From: Escarpia spicata
Taxonomy: Eukaryota; Annelida; Polychaeta; Sabellida; Siboglinidae
NCBI GenBank assembly: GCA_963995525.1
Contig: OZ023214.1
Span: 35,358,469 to 35,422,468, forward strand
Length of the DNA stretch: 64,000 bases
Direction of reading: 5' to 3'
This document shows positions 13,333 to 26,900 of this stretch, one piece after another (position 1 is the stretch's first letter; each line of letters starts with the position of its first letter). Below the pieces are notes generated by a model. It did not search any database and was not told the origin of the DNA. It was given only the letters and a program-made list of their open reading frames with translations. Made by a program: the position numbers and the translations under genes.

Positions 13333-14444
13333 CAGACCTGGGACGGAAGTACTCTGTACTTGTGATTCGAGTACATTTTTGAAGTACTTGTACTCGTAAA
13401 ACTTATGGGTCATGTACTCATAATCATTATACTCAGATTTTATGAGTACATTACAAGTACATCTGAGTACTTTCTCAATATGTACTGGGGAAAATAATTT
13501 GATTTGTAGTTATAAAATGAAACTTTCCTGAAATAATGAAATGTTCAACTATTTTGAAATACTTTGTTATTTCTGATAGAATACCACCTTACCATCCCTA
13601 CACATAGTACAACCTCATTCTCTGATAACCATGACTATGATACCCAAACATGGCAAAAGAGAGCATCTTTTTCCAGTCAGAAACACCCTGTTAATCACAC
13701 AATAACAGTAGGCTATCAGTTCAGGCCATAAACCTGTTTGTTCAATTAAGCCACCAGGATGTCCATAAAGAGTCAATTAGCATTTAGACAGGAAATGCCT
13801 TTGATGTAGTCTGGAGACCATGGCTGATAGTGCTAACTGTTAAGAACAAGAACTGCCAGTCTTCCTCTGTAGAAGTATAAGGTGGCCCAAGTCAGACTGC
13901 TTCCTATACTAGTATAATCCGATGCCAGCAGCCTGACTAAAAAGTCAAAAGGGGATTTTCAGTCTGTTTTATGGCTAACCCTCTCTAAAACCAGTAGTCT
14001 ACGATCAGAAAATATAAATTGCAAACTTCTAAGTATTCCACCTTAAACGGTACAGGCTAATTAGGACTCAACCTTGAACAACTCTTGTTCATTCGGTGCA
14101 ATGGCAAATAGATGGTAAGATCATAGGATGCCACTAAAATGAATGCCAATGAAATTAAGAGGTTTTTCACAGTTTTAAAAATATTGATAAATTGCCATTG
14201 CATATTCTCTTGTGCTGAGTTATATAAATGAGATTAATTAATAAAATACATTATTATTTAATATTTACATTTTTTTAAATGTACTCAGACTTTTACTCGT
14301 ACTCGTGAGAATGTACTTGTACTCATACTCAACTTTTAGCAAAGTACTCGTACTCATACTCAACTTTTAGCAAAGTACTCGTACTCATCCATTGTCAAAG
14401 TACTCATATTCGTACTCATGAAAATGTACTTGGTCCCAGGTCTG
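13333..14444. mobile_element. hAT-type non-autonomous DNA transposon (1.1 kb)
   Basis: The ends are inverted copies: CAGACCTGGGACGGAAGTAC at the left, and the complement of CAGACCTGGGACCAAGTAC at the right. The flanks are ATTGACTT (13325-13332) and ATGGACTT (14445-14452), an 8-bp target-site duplication with one mismatch, which is diagnostic of hAT elements. The subterminal regions carry many GTACT/AGTAC words (13345-13480 and 14280-14430), probable transposase-binding repeats. The interior has no transposase frame. Confidence 0.8.
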
Positions 14445-14452
14445 ATGGACTT

Positions 14453-15699
14453 GGTATTTACTTTCAGCAGTCATGGAATAAAATATAATAGTTTTATTAT
14501 ATAAATAGATCACTTTGCATCAATCAACATCAGCCCAGAAGAATGAAAGACCAGTGACTGTTCATGCTGAGTACTAATATAAATACCAACAAACATACCT
14601 TTAATGTGTTAGTCAGAGCCCTAGATTGATCAGATCTAGTTATTTCCTATCAGTTGTGATACTGTTTAGTAGTTCTTTTTAAGTAAATTTGTCATTCACC
14701 ATTCTCCAGTGCCATTATTAGACTTGCAATTTTGTAGATATATGGAAAGATACCAGCCCTCCATAATTACCAGATGCTGAAGTCTTGTTTCTCATTGTAA
14801 CATACACAAAACTCTTGAGACTGACAGTTACCAGGGGTAATTGACTTAGATTAAATGAGGGACTTGAAGCCCATCTCATTTAAGAGGGCTAAGCTCACAC
14901 ATGACAGGAGCTGAGATATCTAATACTGTATGATTAATTACTAATGCCACTTCCTTTTCTTTGAACTAATCACCACTCCATCTAACAGTGACCTTTTAGT
15001 TGTCACTGTCAGAATAACAGAAAGAAACAGACCAAGGGTATTTTGATTGGGTGGTACACCAATAGGTTTTAGTCAGGATGTGCCAACAAAAATGATAGCC
15101 TGTTCTAATGTTAACCTAATCTAATATTTTCCCTTTTTACCTATTTCACAGTCAAAGTTACCTTTTTTCATTACATTTCCAATTTCTAGTTTTCAGCTGT
15201 CTTCATTAGATGGCGACACAGTGGTCTTTCTGCACAGTGGCGTCACTGTTTGAAATATCCTCTAATCAAGTAAAATCTTGCAAAATGTAACTTATTCAAA
15301 ATGTTACTATGTAATTAATGTGAATATATGTTGACAGTACCTAGGTACATTATTTTGTTTATTTTCTTTAAAGTAGGAATATCATACTAAAACAGAATAG
15401 AAGTGTCCTAAGTGACTATTACATAACACTCTTGTGACAGGGGTGTATTGGGAGCAGTACTTGCCCATTGCTAGCACCAGTTTGATAAGTAGTCAATTAC
15501 TACCATCTAACTACCTCTAGTGGTAATGGGTAAACATAATAGACCAAGGATGTGTACACAAAGGTAGCTTGTGTGATTACTTAATGACAATCAGCTGACT
15601 GAGGTGTCAGTTTATGGGGCTCACACTTATGGTCCTCAGTCCAAGACTTACATCAGCTTGTTTCTAAGCTGTTCTCACAATCACCTGCACTAATCCTAA
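14453..15699. other. mib2 leader intron, no feature recognised
   Basis: AT-rich non-coding sequence. I found no protein similarity or structured repeat. Confidence 0.5.
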
Positions 15700-16120
15700 T
15701 CACAGACTTGGTACTTCTTGAGCTTTTACAGGTAGAAAAGTGCTGCTTTCCTGGGAAGTATCTCATGTGTACACCATTGTGTACTGCCTGCTCCACCAGC
15801 TTCAATATGGAATGGTCTACCAACTGCAGTTACTTCCAAAACCTCCCTTCAATCTTTCATGGCAGCCTTAAAACCTCATCTTAATATATTGTTGTGTACA
15901 CTGCTTGAATGACTGCAGTAACATCTATATTCTAAGTTATTTTAGATTTTTAACAGCCGGAATAACATTTTAAGTACTTATTTTAACACGAGAATTTACT
16001 TTTTTAATCTACTTTATATTTAAATTTGTTTAATTTTTACTATTTATATATTAGTCTTTTGTAAAGCACTGTGAACATTATGAATATGGCGCTATCTAAA
16101 ATAAAGATTATTATTATTAC
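15700..16120 (+). mobile_element. 3' end of a second non-LTR retrotransposon
   Basis: Around 15808 the sequence reads WNGLPTAVTSKTSLQSF and continues MAALKPHL, the typical C-terminal end of a LINE ORF2. About 260 bp further on is a 3' tail with GTAAAGCACTGTGAACATTA, GGCGCTATCTAAAATAAAG and then ATT trinucleotide repeats. That tail form is common to L2/CR1-like LINEs. Only the 3' part is present, consistent with 5' truncation on insertion. Confidence 0.7.
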
Positions 16121-16512
16121 AAAAGAAAGGAAGAACAAAAGATTGGTTCACAAATCACTAGACACTGTAGTAATAGTGTGCCCCATTATCTGCCAGATGG
16201 AGTATCTTGCTATATAAATTTTCATTGTAAATATACCTGCTACAGAAGACAACCTGTCTTGGGAGATTGCCTTGGCTGTGCAGAGTGAGTGATTGCCAAG
16301 TTCTGCTGTAGGGATTGACCACAATCTTGCTTAATTTCTATCATTCAATAAACTATGTATGTATGAACAAGCAATTATCTGTGTCATATACAAGCTTAAG
16401 ACACATCGCAAACATTCAGCATAAAGTAAACACATCATCAATTAATAACAAACACGTTATTCTGCTGTATTCAGTTGCATGTCTCTCTTTTATTACCTAG
16501 TAAAACTAAAAG

Positions 16513-16781
16513 GCCATGTTTTTCAATAAAAGCATGAGTTATTTGTGACATGATGAACAGTTAAGTGACTATGTTTTTCAATAAAGGCATGATTTATTTC
16601 TGACACGATGAACAGTTAAGAGACAATATTTTTCAGTAAAGGCATGAGTTATTTGTGACCCGATGAACAGTTAAAAGACCATGTTTTTCAATAAAGGCAT
16701 AAGTTATTTGTGACACGATGAACAGTTAAGAGACAATATTTTTCAGTAAAAGCATGAGTTATTTGTGACCTGATGAACAGT
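16513..16781 (+). repeat. 55-bp tandem repeat, about 5 copies, each with AATAAA/AGTAAA
   Basis: The unit begins ATGTTTTTCAATAAAGGCAT and ends GATGAACAGTTAAGAGAC. Five copies follow each other with a few substitutions. Three carry a canonical AATAAA hexamer and two carry CAGTAAA. It lies in the mib2 leader intron about 400 bp before the first coding exon. Confidence 0.85.
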
Positions 16782-17194
16782 CGTCGTGCTTGCCGATGCA
16801 ATAGGTGTACATTACCCCCACTGTGTATACAGATTATTATCATCAAGCTAAGACAAGCTTATTCTCCGGCAAAATCAATATTTATACAACCTCTCTAAAC
16901 ATGTATCAGTAGAGTTGGAACTGAATTAATTTGCAAGACATTGTGGTGCTCTGCTTGCTGTACATGTTTCAGCTATTGTTGTAGTTTTGCAGTATTGGTT
17001 ATACATCTGACTCGCATTTTTGTCAGCCTTTGTAAACAAGAATGTATAATTCTGTAACAATCTCAACTTGAAATTTAATTAGTAATGGTGTATCACTCGT
17101 GAATGCAAACCTTTGGGAGTGTTTTGAAACACACATGGCACCATGTGAAGAGTGGCCTTGATGCTCATTGATGTGTGTTTGTGTTCAGTTAGCC

Positions 17195-17417
17195 ATGGAG
17201 GTCGGCATTCGCGTCGTGCGTGGCCCAGGCTGGAAGTGGTCGAACCAGGATGGCGGGGAAGGCCACACTGGTACAGTTGTTGAGATTGGGAAGTCGGGCA
17301 ATAACAATACTCCCAGCAAGACAGTCGTTGTACAGTGGGACTCTGGATTCCGCACCAACTACCGAGTTGGATACCAGGGCGCCTATGACCTGCGAGTCTT
17401 TGACAACGGCCCTGTTG
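17195..17417 (+). CDS. mib2: mib2 coding exon 1: first MIB/HERC2 domain
   Basis: The acceptor TTCAG at 17188 is followed by six non-coding bases and the start codon. Residues 1-74 include [20 protein letters not shown], the hallmark MIB/HERC2 opening, then [19 protein letters not shown] and [10 protein letters not shown]. This domain binds the ligand N-box region in Mib proteins. The donor is GTTG then GTAAGT, phase 1. Confidence 0.95.
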
Positions 17418-17963
17418 GTAAGTGGCAGATGAAGTTGCTTATTTGTATGCTGTTTGCAATAGTAATTTTGATTATAAGACATAATAAAAATCTTTCAAAA
17501 AAGGTGGCTTTGTAAGTGATTGCTTGCAGAGTTATTCTGACTGCATTTCCTGGTATGGGGAACACTAGAGTAAATGCCAGGGATTATTCTGAGTAATGAT
17601 AATAATCATATTTTTTTTAAATATTGATCTTGCTCTACAAAGCATTTAAAACATTATTTTATACATAAGTCCTCAAAACTAGGGCGCTGCGATCGAGCAG
17701 TTAGAGTGCTGGACTGTTGATTGAAGGAACCGTTGTTTGAATCCTGGTGTCGACCTGTTGGAGGTTCGATACCAGTATCAGCCACTCAAAACGTAGACAA
17801 TTTTGTTTTCTTTACATTGCCTGTGTGTTTTTTCAGAAGAGACACTGTAAGCTGTTGGTCCCCTGTATCTGGTGTCTATGCCCCAATCCAAAATATTGCC
17901 CCCCGAAGTTCTGACACCTTAAAGACTAAGTGAAATGAAATTGTAAATGTCTTTGAAACTTTC

Positions 17964-17994
<31 letters not shown>

Positions 17995-20900
17995 TTAATA
18001 CCCTTGTCAAGTAATGTGCCAAATATGAAGCCTGTTCATTGCGAACTCATATCACTAAGCCTGCTGAAACGTGGTAATTTGCATGTCACAAAGCAACCAG
18101 CCTGTCAGATGTTGCTGAAGTCACCAAGGTTGAGCCGCTAAGCACGCCCTATCCTTTAGCATGGCGAACGGTGGTATGGCCTGTTGTTTTTTTATATCAC
18201 TGTAAATATATAAAAAAATCTACAAGTTTGTCGCTGGATGTACGCAGCAAATTGTGTTTACGTTTTGAGTTATTGCTATTTGAACACCGCAAATGCTCAA
18301 CCTTGCATTGTATCCACTGCTGCATATACAGTGCAGGATTACATATCATTCACAATGTTCAAACAACAAAAACTAAAAACTAAACCTGGGTAGATCCAAC
18401 GGCATATTTATAGATAATAATAACAATAAGCTTCTATAGCGCTTAGATCCCCAGGAATCTGAGCTGAGAGGTGCAACATACAAGAACCGTAGGGCAAAAT
18501 CGTTAACGTAAACAAGCAAGAGTCGTCATTAGAGCAAGGGACTGCCTAAGGTTGGGTGGGAATGCAATTTCAAATAAATAATTCTTCAGTTTTCTTTATG
18601 AAAGGTAGCTACAATCTAAGATGGTTTTGAAGTGATAGGGAGTTGATTTCAGTTTTTGGGTGCAGCTACAGAAAAATGCATGTTTGCCAATATTAAGCTT
18701 GGTTTTCGGAAGAAAAAGTTGTGAAACAGATGATCTGAGATTCCTGGGGAATTATTATCTTTATTGTGATCTCAACAAATATTAAATCCCATTGACACAT
18801 TTGTAGGTAAGATTATTATCTTTGTGGGAATATGAAAAAAATATTAAATTCCACGATTGCAATTTTAGGTATGGCCTGAAACACCAACCCGCATAGACGC
18901 GTACCATGCTAAATTCCAGTGGTGCTATCTGCAGTGATGTCACCAGCACCCGCTAGGTGTCGCAACAAACTGTGCAGAAAATGAACAGAAAAGCGCGACC
19001 AAACGGGGCCTTGAATAGGGTGATGGAGGGGGTTAAAATTAGGTGAATATCAGGATACTATTTTTAGAGTATATTTCATTCAGATTAGGAATAAAAAGGT
19101 TCATTTGCATAGGCTTTAATGTTAATAATAACATGCAAAGTACAGCCAAATCTTCAAGATTCACAACCATCATTAATATAGAAATATACCGTATATTACA
19201 ATGTGTTGATAATTAGTACTGAATTTTCAGTTTATGTAAGATGCTGACATCCAGCATATCCCATTTCATAAGCATCATTTATAGGGATGTTGGTTGATTT
19301 GGTCTATTTTAAGACATGTGTAGACCTTAGAAGTAGAACTACCATATTTAAGTTTATTGTATATTTAATACATAAAGCGCGAGGTTCAATTGGGCCACTG
19401 CATGTCATGGAAGCCGGCCTCAACATGTCTGGCAGGCATTGAAAATGTCAGACTATGGCAGGATTGTTCCCTGGTGACACTGGACTACATTGGTACTTGT
19501 CCTGTGTCTATGAGTCACCCCTGTTTGTTCTGGTTCTGCCATTCCAGGGTTTGGTTTCTCACTCTGTGTCATGTGCAAGTGTCGTATTTCGGTAACAGTA
19601 GATTTAGCCTAATAACGCAATTAGTCTGCATTTCTGATGAATGAGTATGTACTATTTACAGGAAGCCATGTGCATTTGTGTTGAGTGCCTGTGCAAATAC
19701 CACTACACTGGTGTAACTGACAGTGTTGATTCGTTGTGGGAAGACATGGGAAGTCAGACACATCCATGGGTGGTTGTCAGTGTTATTTGGATACAACATC
19801 TAGGATTAGTTTGAATATTTCAAATATGGGTGCTTTACTGTACCTTTTTATAGTGAATCTTTATGGTATGCATAAATGTCAAATATTTTTGGTTAGTGGC
19901 ATTAACTTACTAAGAAAGGACTGGCTATTGATACCATTATGGCATATTTCACAATGTTAATTTCACACTGGCCTGTAGAACCATAGTGACCTGTTGAACC
20001 ACAGTGACCTGTTGAACCACAGTGGCCTGTTGAACCACAGTGACATGTTGAACCACAGTGGCCTGTTGGACAAAGGTGGCTTGTTGAACCACGGTGGCCT
20101 GTTGAACCATGGGGACCTGATGAACCACAATGGCCTGTTGAACCATGGTGGCCTGTTGAACCAAGGTGACCTGTTGAACCACGGTGGCCTGTTGAACCAA
20201 GGTAGGCTGTTGAACCATAGTGGCCTGTTGAACTGTAGTAGCCTGTTGAACCACGGTGACCTGTTGAATGATGGTGGCCTGTTGAACCACGATGGCCTGT
20301 TGAATCACAGTTGTCTGTTGTACCAAGGTGGCGTGTTGAACCAAGGTGACCTGTTGAACCACGGTGGCCTGTTGAACCAAGGTGGCCTGTTGAACCATGG
20401 TGACCTGTTGAATCACAATTGTCTGTTGTACCAAGGTGGCCTGTTGAATCATGGTGGCCTGTTGATCCACACTGGCCTGTTGAACAACACTTACCTGGTG
20501 GCCTGTTGAACCATGGTGGCGTGTTGAACCACACTGGCCTGTTTAACCAAAGTAGCCTGTTGAACCACACTGGCCTGTTGAACTCAAGAGGCCTGTAGAA
20601 CCACGTTGGCCTGTTGAACCATGGCGGCCTGTTGAACCACATTGACCTGTTGAACCACAATGGCCTGTCGAAGCACTGAGGCTGTGAAGACAGGTCACAC
20701 TGTCTGCCAGAGCATGTGAAGGGGGGCTGAATTACCCTCTTGATGATATCAGGTCATGCAGGAATACTACAGCAGATTCTAGATGATGAGTATTACATGA
20801 GGATCATGGTTGATTGTTGACGCCCCATAGAGCCTACAGGGACGCTGCACTGGGACCTTCCTTTAGATCCAGTGAGGGCCACTCATTTAAACACAGCTCT

Positions 20901-23900
20901 ACTGCACCGAGTCCAGTTACATTAAGGTACTGTAAATTACAGTATGCTCTATAACAACTGCTACACTCCCTGCTGGCTCAGTGGCACATATCCGTATGTC
21001 CCCCGCGATTTCTCCATGGTACATATCAGGATGTCCCCACAATTCTTCTGTGGCATCAGGATATCCCTGTGATCCTTCCTTAACACACAACAGAATGTCT
21101 TTATGATCCCCCATGACACATCAGAATGTCTCCATGATCACCATGACACATCAGGATGTCTCCATGATCCCCCATGACACATCAGGATGTCTCTAATCCC
21201 CCATGACACAGGATGTCTATATGATCGCCTATGACACATCACGATGTCTCCATGGTTCCCATGACACATTACAATGTCTCCATGGTTCCCATGACACATC
21301 ACGATGTCTCCATGGTTCCCATGACACATTACAATGTCTCCATGGTTCCCATGACACATCAGGATGTCTCTAATCCCCCATGACACAGGATGTCTATATG
21401 ATCGCCTATGACACATCACGATGTCTCCATGGTTCCCATGACACATTACAATGTCTCCATGGTTCCCATGACACATCACGATGTCTCCATGGTTCCCATG
21501 ACACATCACGATGTCTCTATGATCCCCCATGACACAGGACATCTATATGATTTCCCATGACACATCTGGATGTCTCCATGATCCCCATGACACATCAGGA
21601 TGTCTCCATGATCCCCATGACACATCAGGATGTCTCCATGATCCCCATGACACATCAGGATGTCTCCATGATCCCCCAAGTCTCCATGATTCTCTACGAC
21701 ACATCAAGATGTCTCCATGTTCCTCCATGACACATCAGGATGTCTCCATGATCCCCATGACACAGGATGTCTATATGATCCCCTAAGACACATCAGGATG
21801 TCTCCGTGATCCCCATAACACACCAGGATGTCTCCATGATTCCCATGACACACCAGGATGTCTTCATGATCCCCATGACACATCAGGATGTCTCCATGAT
21901 TCACCCATGACACTCCGGGATGTCTTCATGATCCCCCGTGCCACACATCAGGATGTCTCCGTGATTTCCCCATGACACATCAGGATGTCATCAGTGATCA
22001 CCCGTGACACATCAGGATGTCTCCATGATCCCCCATGACACATCAGGATGTCATCAATGATCCCCCATGACACATCAGGATGTCATCAATGATCCTCCAT
22101 GACACATCAGGATGTCATCAGTGATCCTCCATGTCATATCGAGATGTCATCAATGACACATCGGGATGTCTTCATGATCCCCCATGCCACACATCAGGAT
22201 GTCTCCATGATTCCCATGACGCACCAGGATGTCTCCATGATCCCCATGACACATCAGGATGTCTCCATGATTCACCCATGACACATCGGGATGTCTTCAT
22301 GATCCCCCATGCCACACATCAGGATGTCTCCATGATTCACCCATGACACACCAGGATGTCTCCATGATCCCCATGACACATCAGGATGTCTCCATGATTC
22401 ACCCATGATACATCGGGATGTCTTCATGATCCCCCATGCCACACATCAGGATGTCTCCGTGATTCACCCATGACACATCAGGATGTCTCCATGATCCCCC
22501 ATGACACATCAGGATGTCATCAATGATCCCCCATGACACATCAGGATGTCATCAATGATCCCCCATGACACATCAGTATGTCATCAATGATCCCCCATGA
22601 CACATCAGTATGTCATCAATGATCCTCCATGACACATCAGGATGTCATTAGTGATCCTCCATGTCATATCGAGATGTCATCAATGACACATCGGGATGTC
22701 TTCATGATCCCCCATGCCACACATCAGGATGTCTCCATGATTCACCCATGACACATCAGGATGTCTCCATGATCCCCCATGAATCATCAGGATGTCATCA
22801 ATGATCCTCCACGACACATCAACATGTCCATGATTCTTCCATGACACATCAACATGTCCAACATGAATCCTCCCAGCTGATTACAGACACATTTACAAGA
22901 CCTTTCACCTTTGCCACAGCCACAGCGATATCCTAAAAGGTTCAACATCCACAGGGAAATTACAGCGACTACCTACATAATGGTTAGATGCTTCCATAGT
23001 TGACTCGTAATTGATCTGTGGACTGAGTCTACTGTTTACCCGCCCGTTGCTGTCTGTGTTGATACTGTGATGGTGCGAGCTTCGTTTTCTCTGGCACTGG
23101 CTGGTGATGGATGCAGTTGGAAGGAGATGTGTAGTGTAGACTGGACATGCAGACGTCCATCTTCGGCTGGACTCTGTTTCATTGTGCTGGTAGGATTCTA
23201 TTTTGTTTGTGTGCTTGCAATGGTTGCATTATATTGAATCTAGGAAACATGTTCCTTTCGTTGGTTTGGATTTAAACCTCGATTATGTTCAAGTCAAATT
23301 TAAATCAGCCTGTTGTAGCAATGGGCGGGATTCTTTGTTTTATGATATATAGCAAGTGTGTTACATTTAAAGTAGCATCTGCCCAAACAGCAGAGTGTGA
23401 ATAGGTGGTGTATATTTCAGGTCTAAGCAGTTTTGCTGATAGATTTCTTGTGTACTGACTGTACAGTGTACCATTCTTTATCATCCTTGTCTACGTACTC
23501 TAACCAGGTATTCATGACAATAAATAATAAATTATGTTATATTTCAGGTTCTGTTGGGAAAGCATAAACACATAAAGCATCATTATTAAATGACTGCAAA
23601 ATAGCTTATCCAACTTTGATTTTTTTCGTATGACAAAAGATAAAGGCTTAGTGTGAATCCAGTAAAGACCTGAGAGAAAGATGACTCTTGGGGATGGGTA
23701 GTTATTAGTGGTATGATTCTGCAAAACAAAGAAATTATACAAAGTAAGTGATTTAGATAGGACCCTCCTCTTGAAAGAAACCACCACAAGACGGGCTGTA
23801 GAATGTCACACGACGGCTGTAGAATGTCACAAGAAAGGCTGTAGAATGTCACAAGGTGGGCTGTAGAATGTCACAAGACGGGCTGTGGATAGTCAAGGGA

Positions 23901-26900
23901 AAAGAAAACCAAGAAAACAAATCATGGAGAGGGCATTAGCTAAGGAAATTATGAAACATGGAACCTCCTGGAAAGTGATGGAGATTGCACCTGAAAAGGG
24001 AATACATTGGAAACATGATGTTTTTGGCTAGTTGTTCCAGTTTGAGTGAAGAGGATTAAGTAAGATTTTGTTATTATGATGCTATAATACCATGTTGTAG
24101 GTCTGCCCCTAACACAGTATGCAAGGGGTACAAGAACGGTCTTAGATGGTTGTATTGTGATGTCTTTTTGTAGGTGTGAAGCACCCTAACACAGTATGCA
24201 GTGGGTGCAAGAAGAAGGGCCTGCAGGGTCTGCGGTGGAAGTGTGCCAAATGTCGTGACTATGACCTGTGCCAGCGCTGTTACATGGCTGACAAACATGA
24301 TGTCCATCACGCCTTCCTCCGCTTTGACTCTTCCATATCGCCTGGGTACGGTTCTGTCTTCATCTCTCTCTCTCTGTTGCTGTACCTAACATCTATAATG
24401 AACCCCATGTCATCTTAAAATCATCAGAAACTACTGCTACATTTTGTGTTTGTTTCCCCAAAAGTCCTCGACAATCCCTCAATTTGATGATGGTTTTTAC
24501 ATGTCCCATCCCATATTGTTCCTAAAAACCCTTTTGCCTACCACAGCTGTCAAAGGATTGCTTACTAAGTCTTATTCAGATGTTCACAGTAGCGAGGTTA
24601 CTGTATTTGTATGTTTCTTGTTCCAAGATGAGAGGTACGCTGTAGTGGTGTTTGTTGGGTCGTGGCAGCTTGCAGTGGTGAGATCGTATGTGCTGTTTGT
24701 TTGTTGCAGGGTGAAGGTTCCAAGGAGAAGCACATCCAAGAAGATCGAGTCTTTGGGGATCTTTCCCGGTGCTAAAGTCATCCGTGGACCCAATTGGGAC
24801 TGGGGGAACCAGGACGGTGGGTTCAGTACATAACATACTCATTACTTTTACATAATAAACAACAGCAATTCAACTCAATTGTTGTAGTTGAAATGTAAGT
24901 TGACTTTCTTTTTATTTCACTAGGCTCAGTTTATTGTAGGTGAATGAAGATATGTAAATTGAGTATTTAAAAAATTTGTTTAGATTTTGTTTAAACTGTT
25001 TCGTGATAAGAAGTAGTACTTATAAAGTTAGTCACATTAATACTTATTTAACATTATTTGGACTTTGTTGTTGGTAACTTGCTGCTAGGCAACAATAACC
25101 TGCCATTGTTGGTTGTTAGGCAACAATAATTCATCTGTCTAGACTGTCTTATTGCCGGACATCCTTCAATATGCTATCTTATTGCCTGGCAACAGCAACT
25201 GGGCTGTATTGTTGCTAGGCAACAACAACAACCACTTGCATATGTTGTGGCTATGCAACAGTAACCTGCACATGTTGTTGCTAGGAAACAGTAAATTGCC
25301 TGTGTTTTTGCTAGGCAACAGTAAACTGTCTGTGTTGTTGCTGGACAACAGTAAACTGTCTGTGTTGATGCTAGGCAACTGTAAACTGTCCGTGTTGTTG
25401 CTGGGCAACAGTAAACTGCAGGGATGAGAAATTTCCGGTTTTTGCCGGAATTCAGGTTTTTATACTGCTCCAAAGATCACTTTTGTGAATCGTGTAAATC
25501 CGGGGAGAACAAAATTAATGTTGGGGTAGGGCATATACAATCCTGGACAATTCACTGACGATCTATCTGCGGATTGAGTTAACCATCTATCCACCGAGAG
25601 TCGCCGTGTTAATGACGCTGCCTGGCAGTTAGAGACAGAACCGACCCAACTGAACCCGTGAATCTGCGAAGTAAAACCCTTAGTTCTGTCGGCTGTTCAC
25701 TTCAGCGCTTTCGAAGCGCGCGTGCAGAAGCAGTGGACCAATAGGAAACGACAATGTATTTTGTGGAGATGTTAATCATTTTTTAACACAATAACTAATC
25801 GACGATTTGTTGTACGGCAAGAGAAATGTTGCGTGAAGGACATTAACAGAAGTGTCAAGAATAAGTGGAATTGGGCATGGCTGGAGAGATCGGCTGGAGA
25901 CACTATGTTGGATATATTCATCAGTAAATTATCAGCATCAGGGAAACCCTACTGTTTGTGGTGCGAGGCCGATGTCAACTATGCGGATTGGATCCTACAG
26001 GCAACAGTCAGAGGGGAACCGAAGGCATTGAAGTACACACGCTGGCACTGCCCACGCTGGCCACCAATGTTCTATTAGAACCTGAACAGAGGGCGTATCA
26101 CATGGAAGTTCGCCGATTCCATGTAGACAACACACTTCCACAAGCACCCACAAGTTCCAGATTGGACTCGTGGTGGGCTACCGTATTCTCTACTGGCAAG
26201 TTCCCAACCTTGTCAAAGCTGGTGGCTGCAATGATGAGCTGCATTCATGGTCCTCAAGTGGAAGGGTGTTTTAGTCACATGTCTAGCATCATGAATACTG
26301 TCACTGCCAGAAAGAATGTTAGTACATTCAACACTATCCAGACAGTGAAGCACTCAGTGCATACACAATGTACTTCATCCTTCTTGCCGAGGAAGGAAAG
26401 ATGAAGGAGGAGAAGAAAACTGAGGTGAACATGTCAAAGACGAAGGCAGCCACCAAGTACAAAGCTAAGGAAGCAGTTCAACTGGCAACGAAAAAAGCTA
26501 GAATGGCCCATCAACGGGCTGTTTTGACAAAGCTGGCCAAGGAGAAAGCTGCCCGTCAGCCAACTCGGGTTCAGCCAAGAAAATATCATTAACAAATGAG
26601 TTAGTACTATGACAATGTGTGTGTGAGTCCGTGTGCTTTTTTGCTATTGGACATGTTAAGATTTTCTATTTAATATTGCTCAAAATACACCATATGTCGT
26701 CTACAATTAAAAAATATCTCCCCCCAAATAGATGAGACAGTCCTCTCGGGCTGAAATGTGGGCCACAGCAAAATTTCCGTTTTTTTCTCTGAATGTCACT
26801 CTCATCCCTGAAACTGTCTGTGTTGATGCTAGGCAACAGTAAACTGTCTGTGTTGTTGCTAGGCAACGATAAACTGTGTTGTTGCTGGGCAACTGTAACT

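Larger units (their letters stand above)
17418..24173 (+). other. mib2: mib2 intron 1 (6.8 kb)
   Basis: The intron runs from GTAAGT to TTTTTGTAG. It contains a SINE, an inverted LINE/SINE tail, an 18-bp array, a 30-bp array and a short 21-23-bp array at 23787-23888 (GGCTGTAGAATGTCACAAG, about five copies). The remaining stretches 18800-19970 and 22900-23780 show no recognisable gene. Confidence 0.8.

Noticed and set aside
17695..17775. tRNA gene
   Set aside because: A- and B-box-like words are present but an acceptor stem and anticodon arm cannot be formed convincingly; a tRNA-derived SINE explains it better.
19902..20660. Minus-strand 252-codon frame with a Gly-Ser-Thr-Gly-His hexapeptide resembling a low-complexity secreted protein
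   Set aside because: It is produced by the 18-bp minisatellite; comparable frames exist on the other strand and in another frame.
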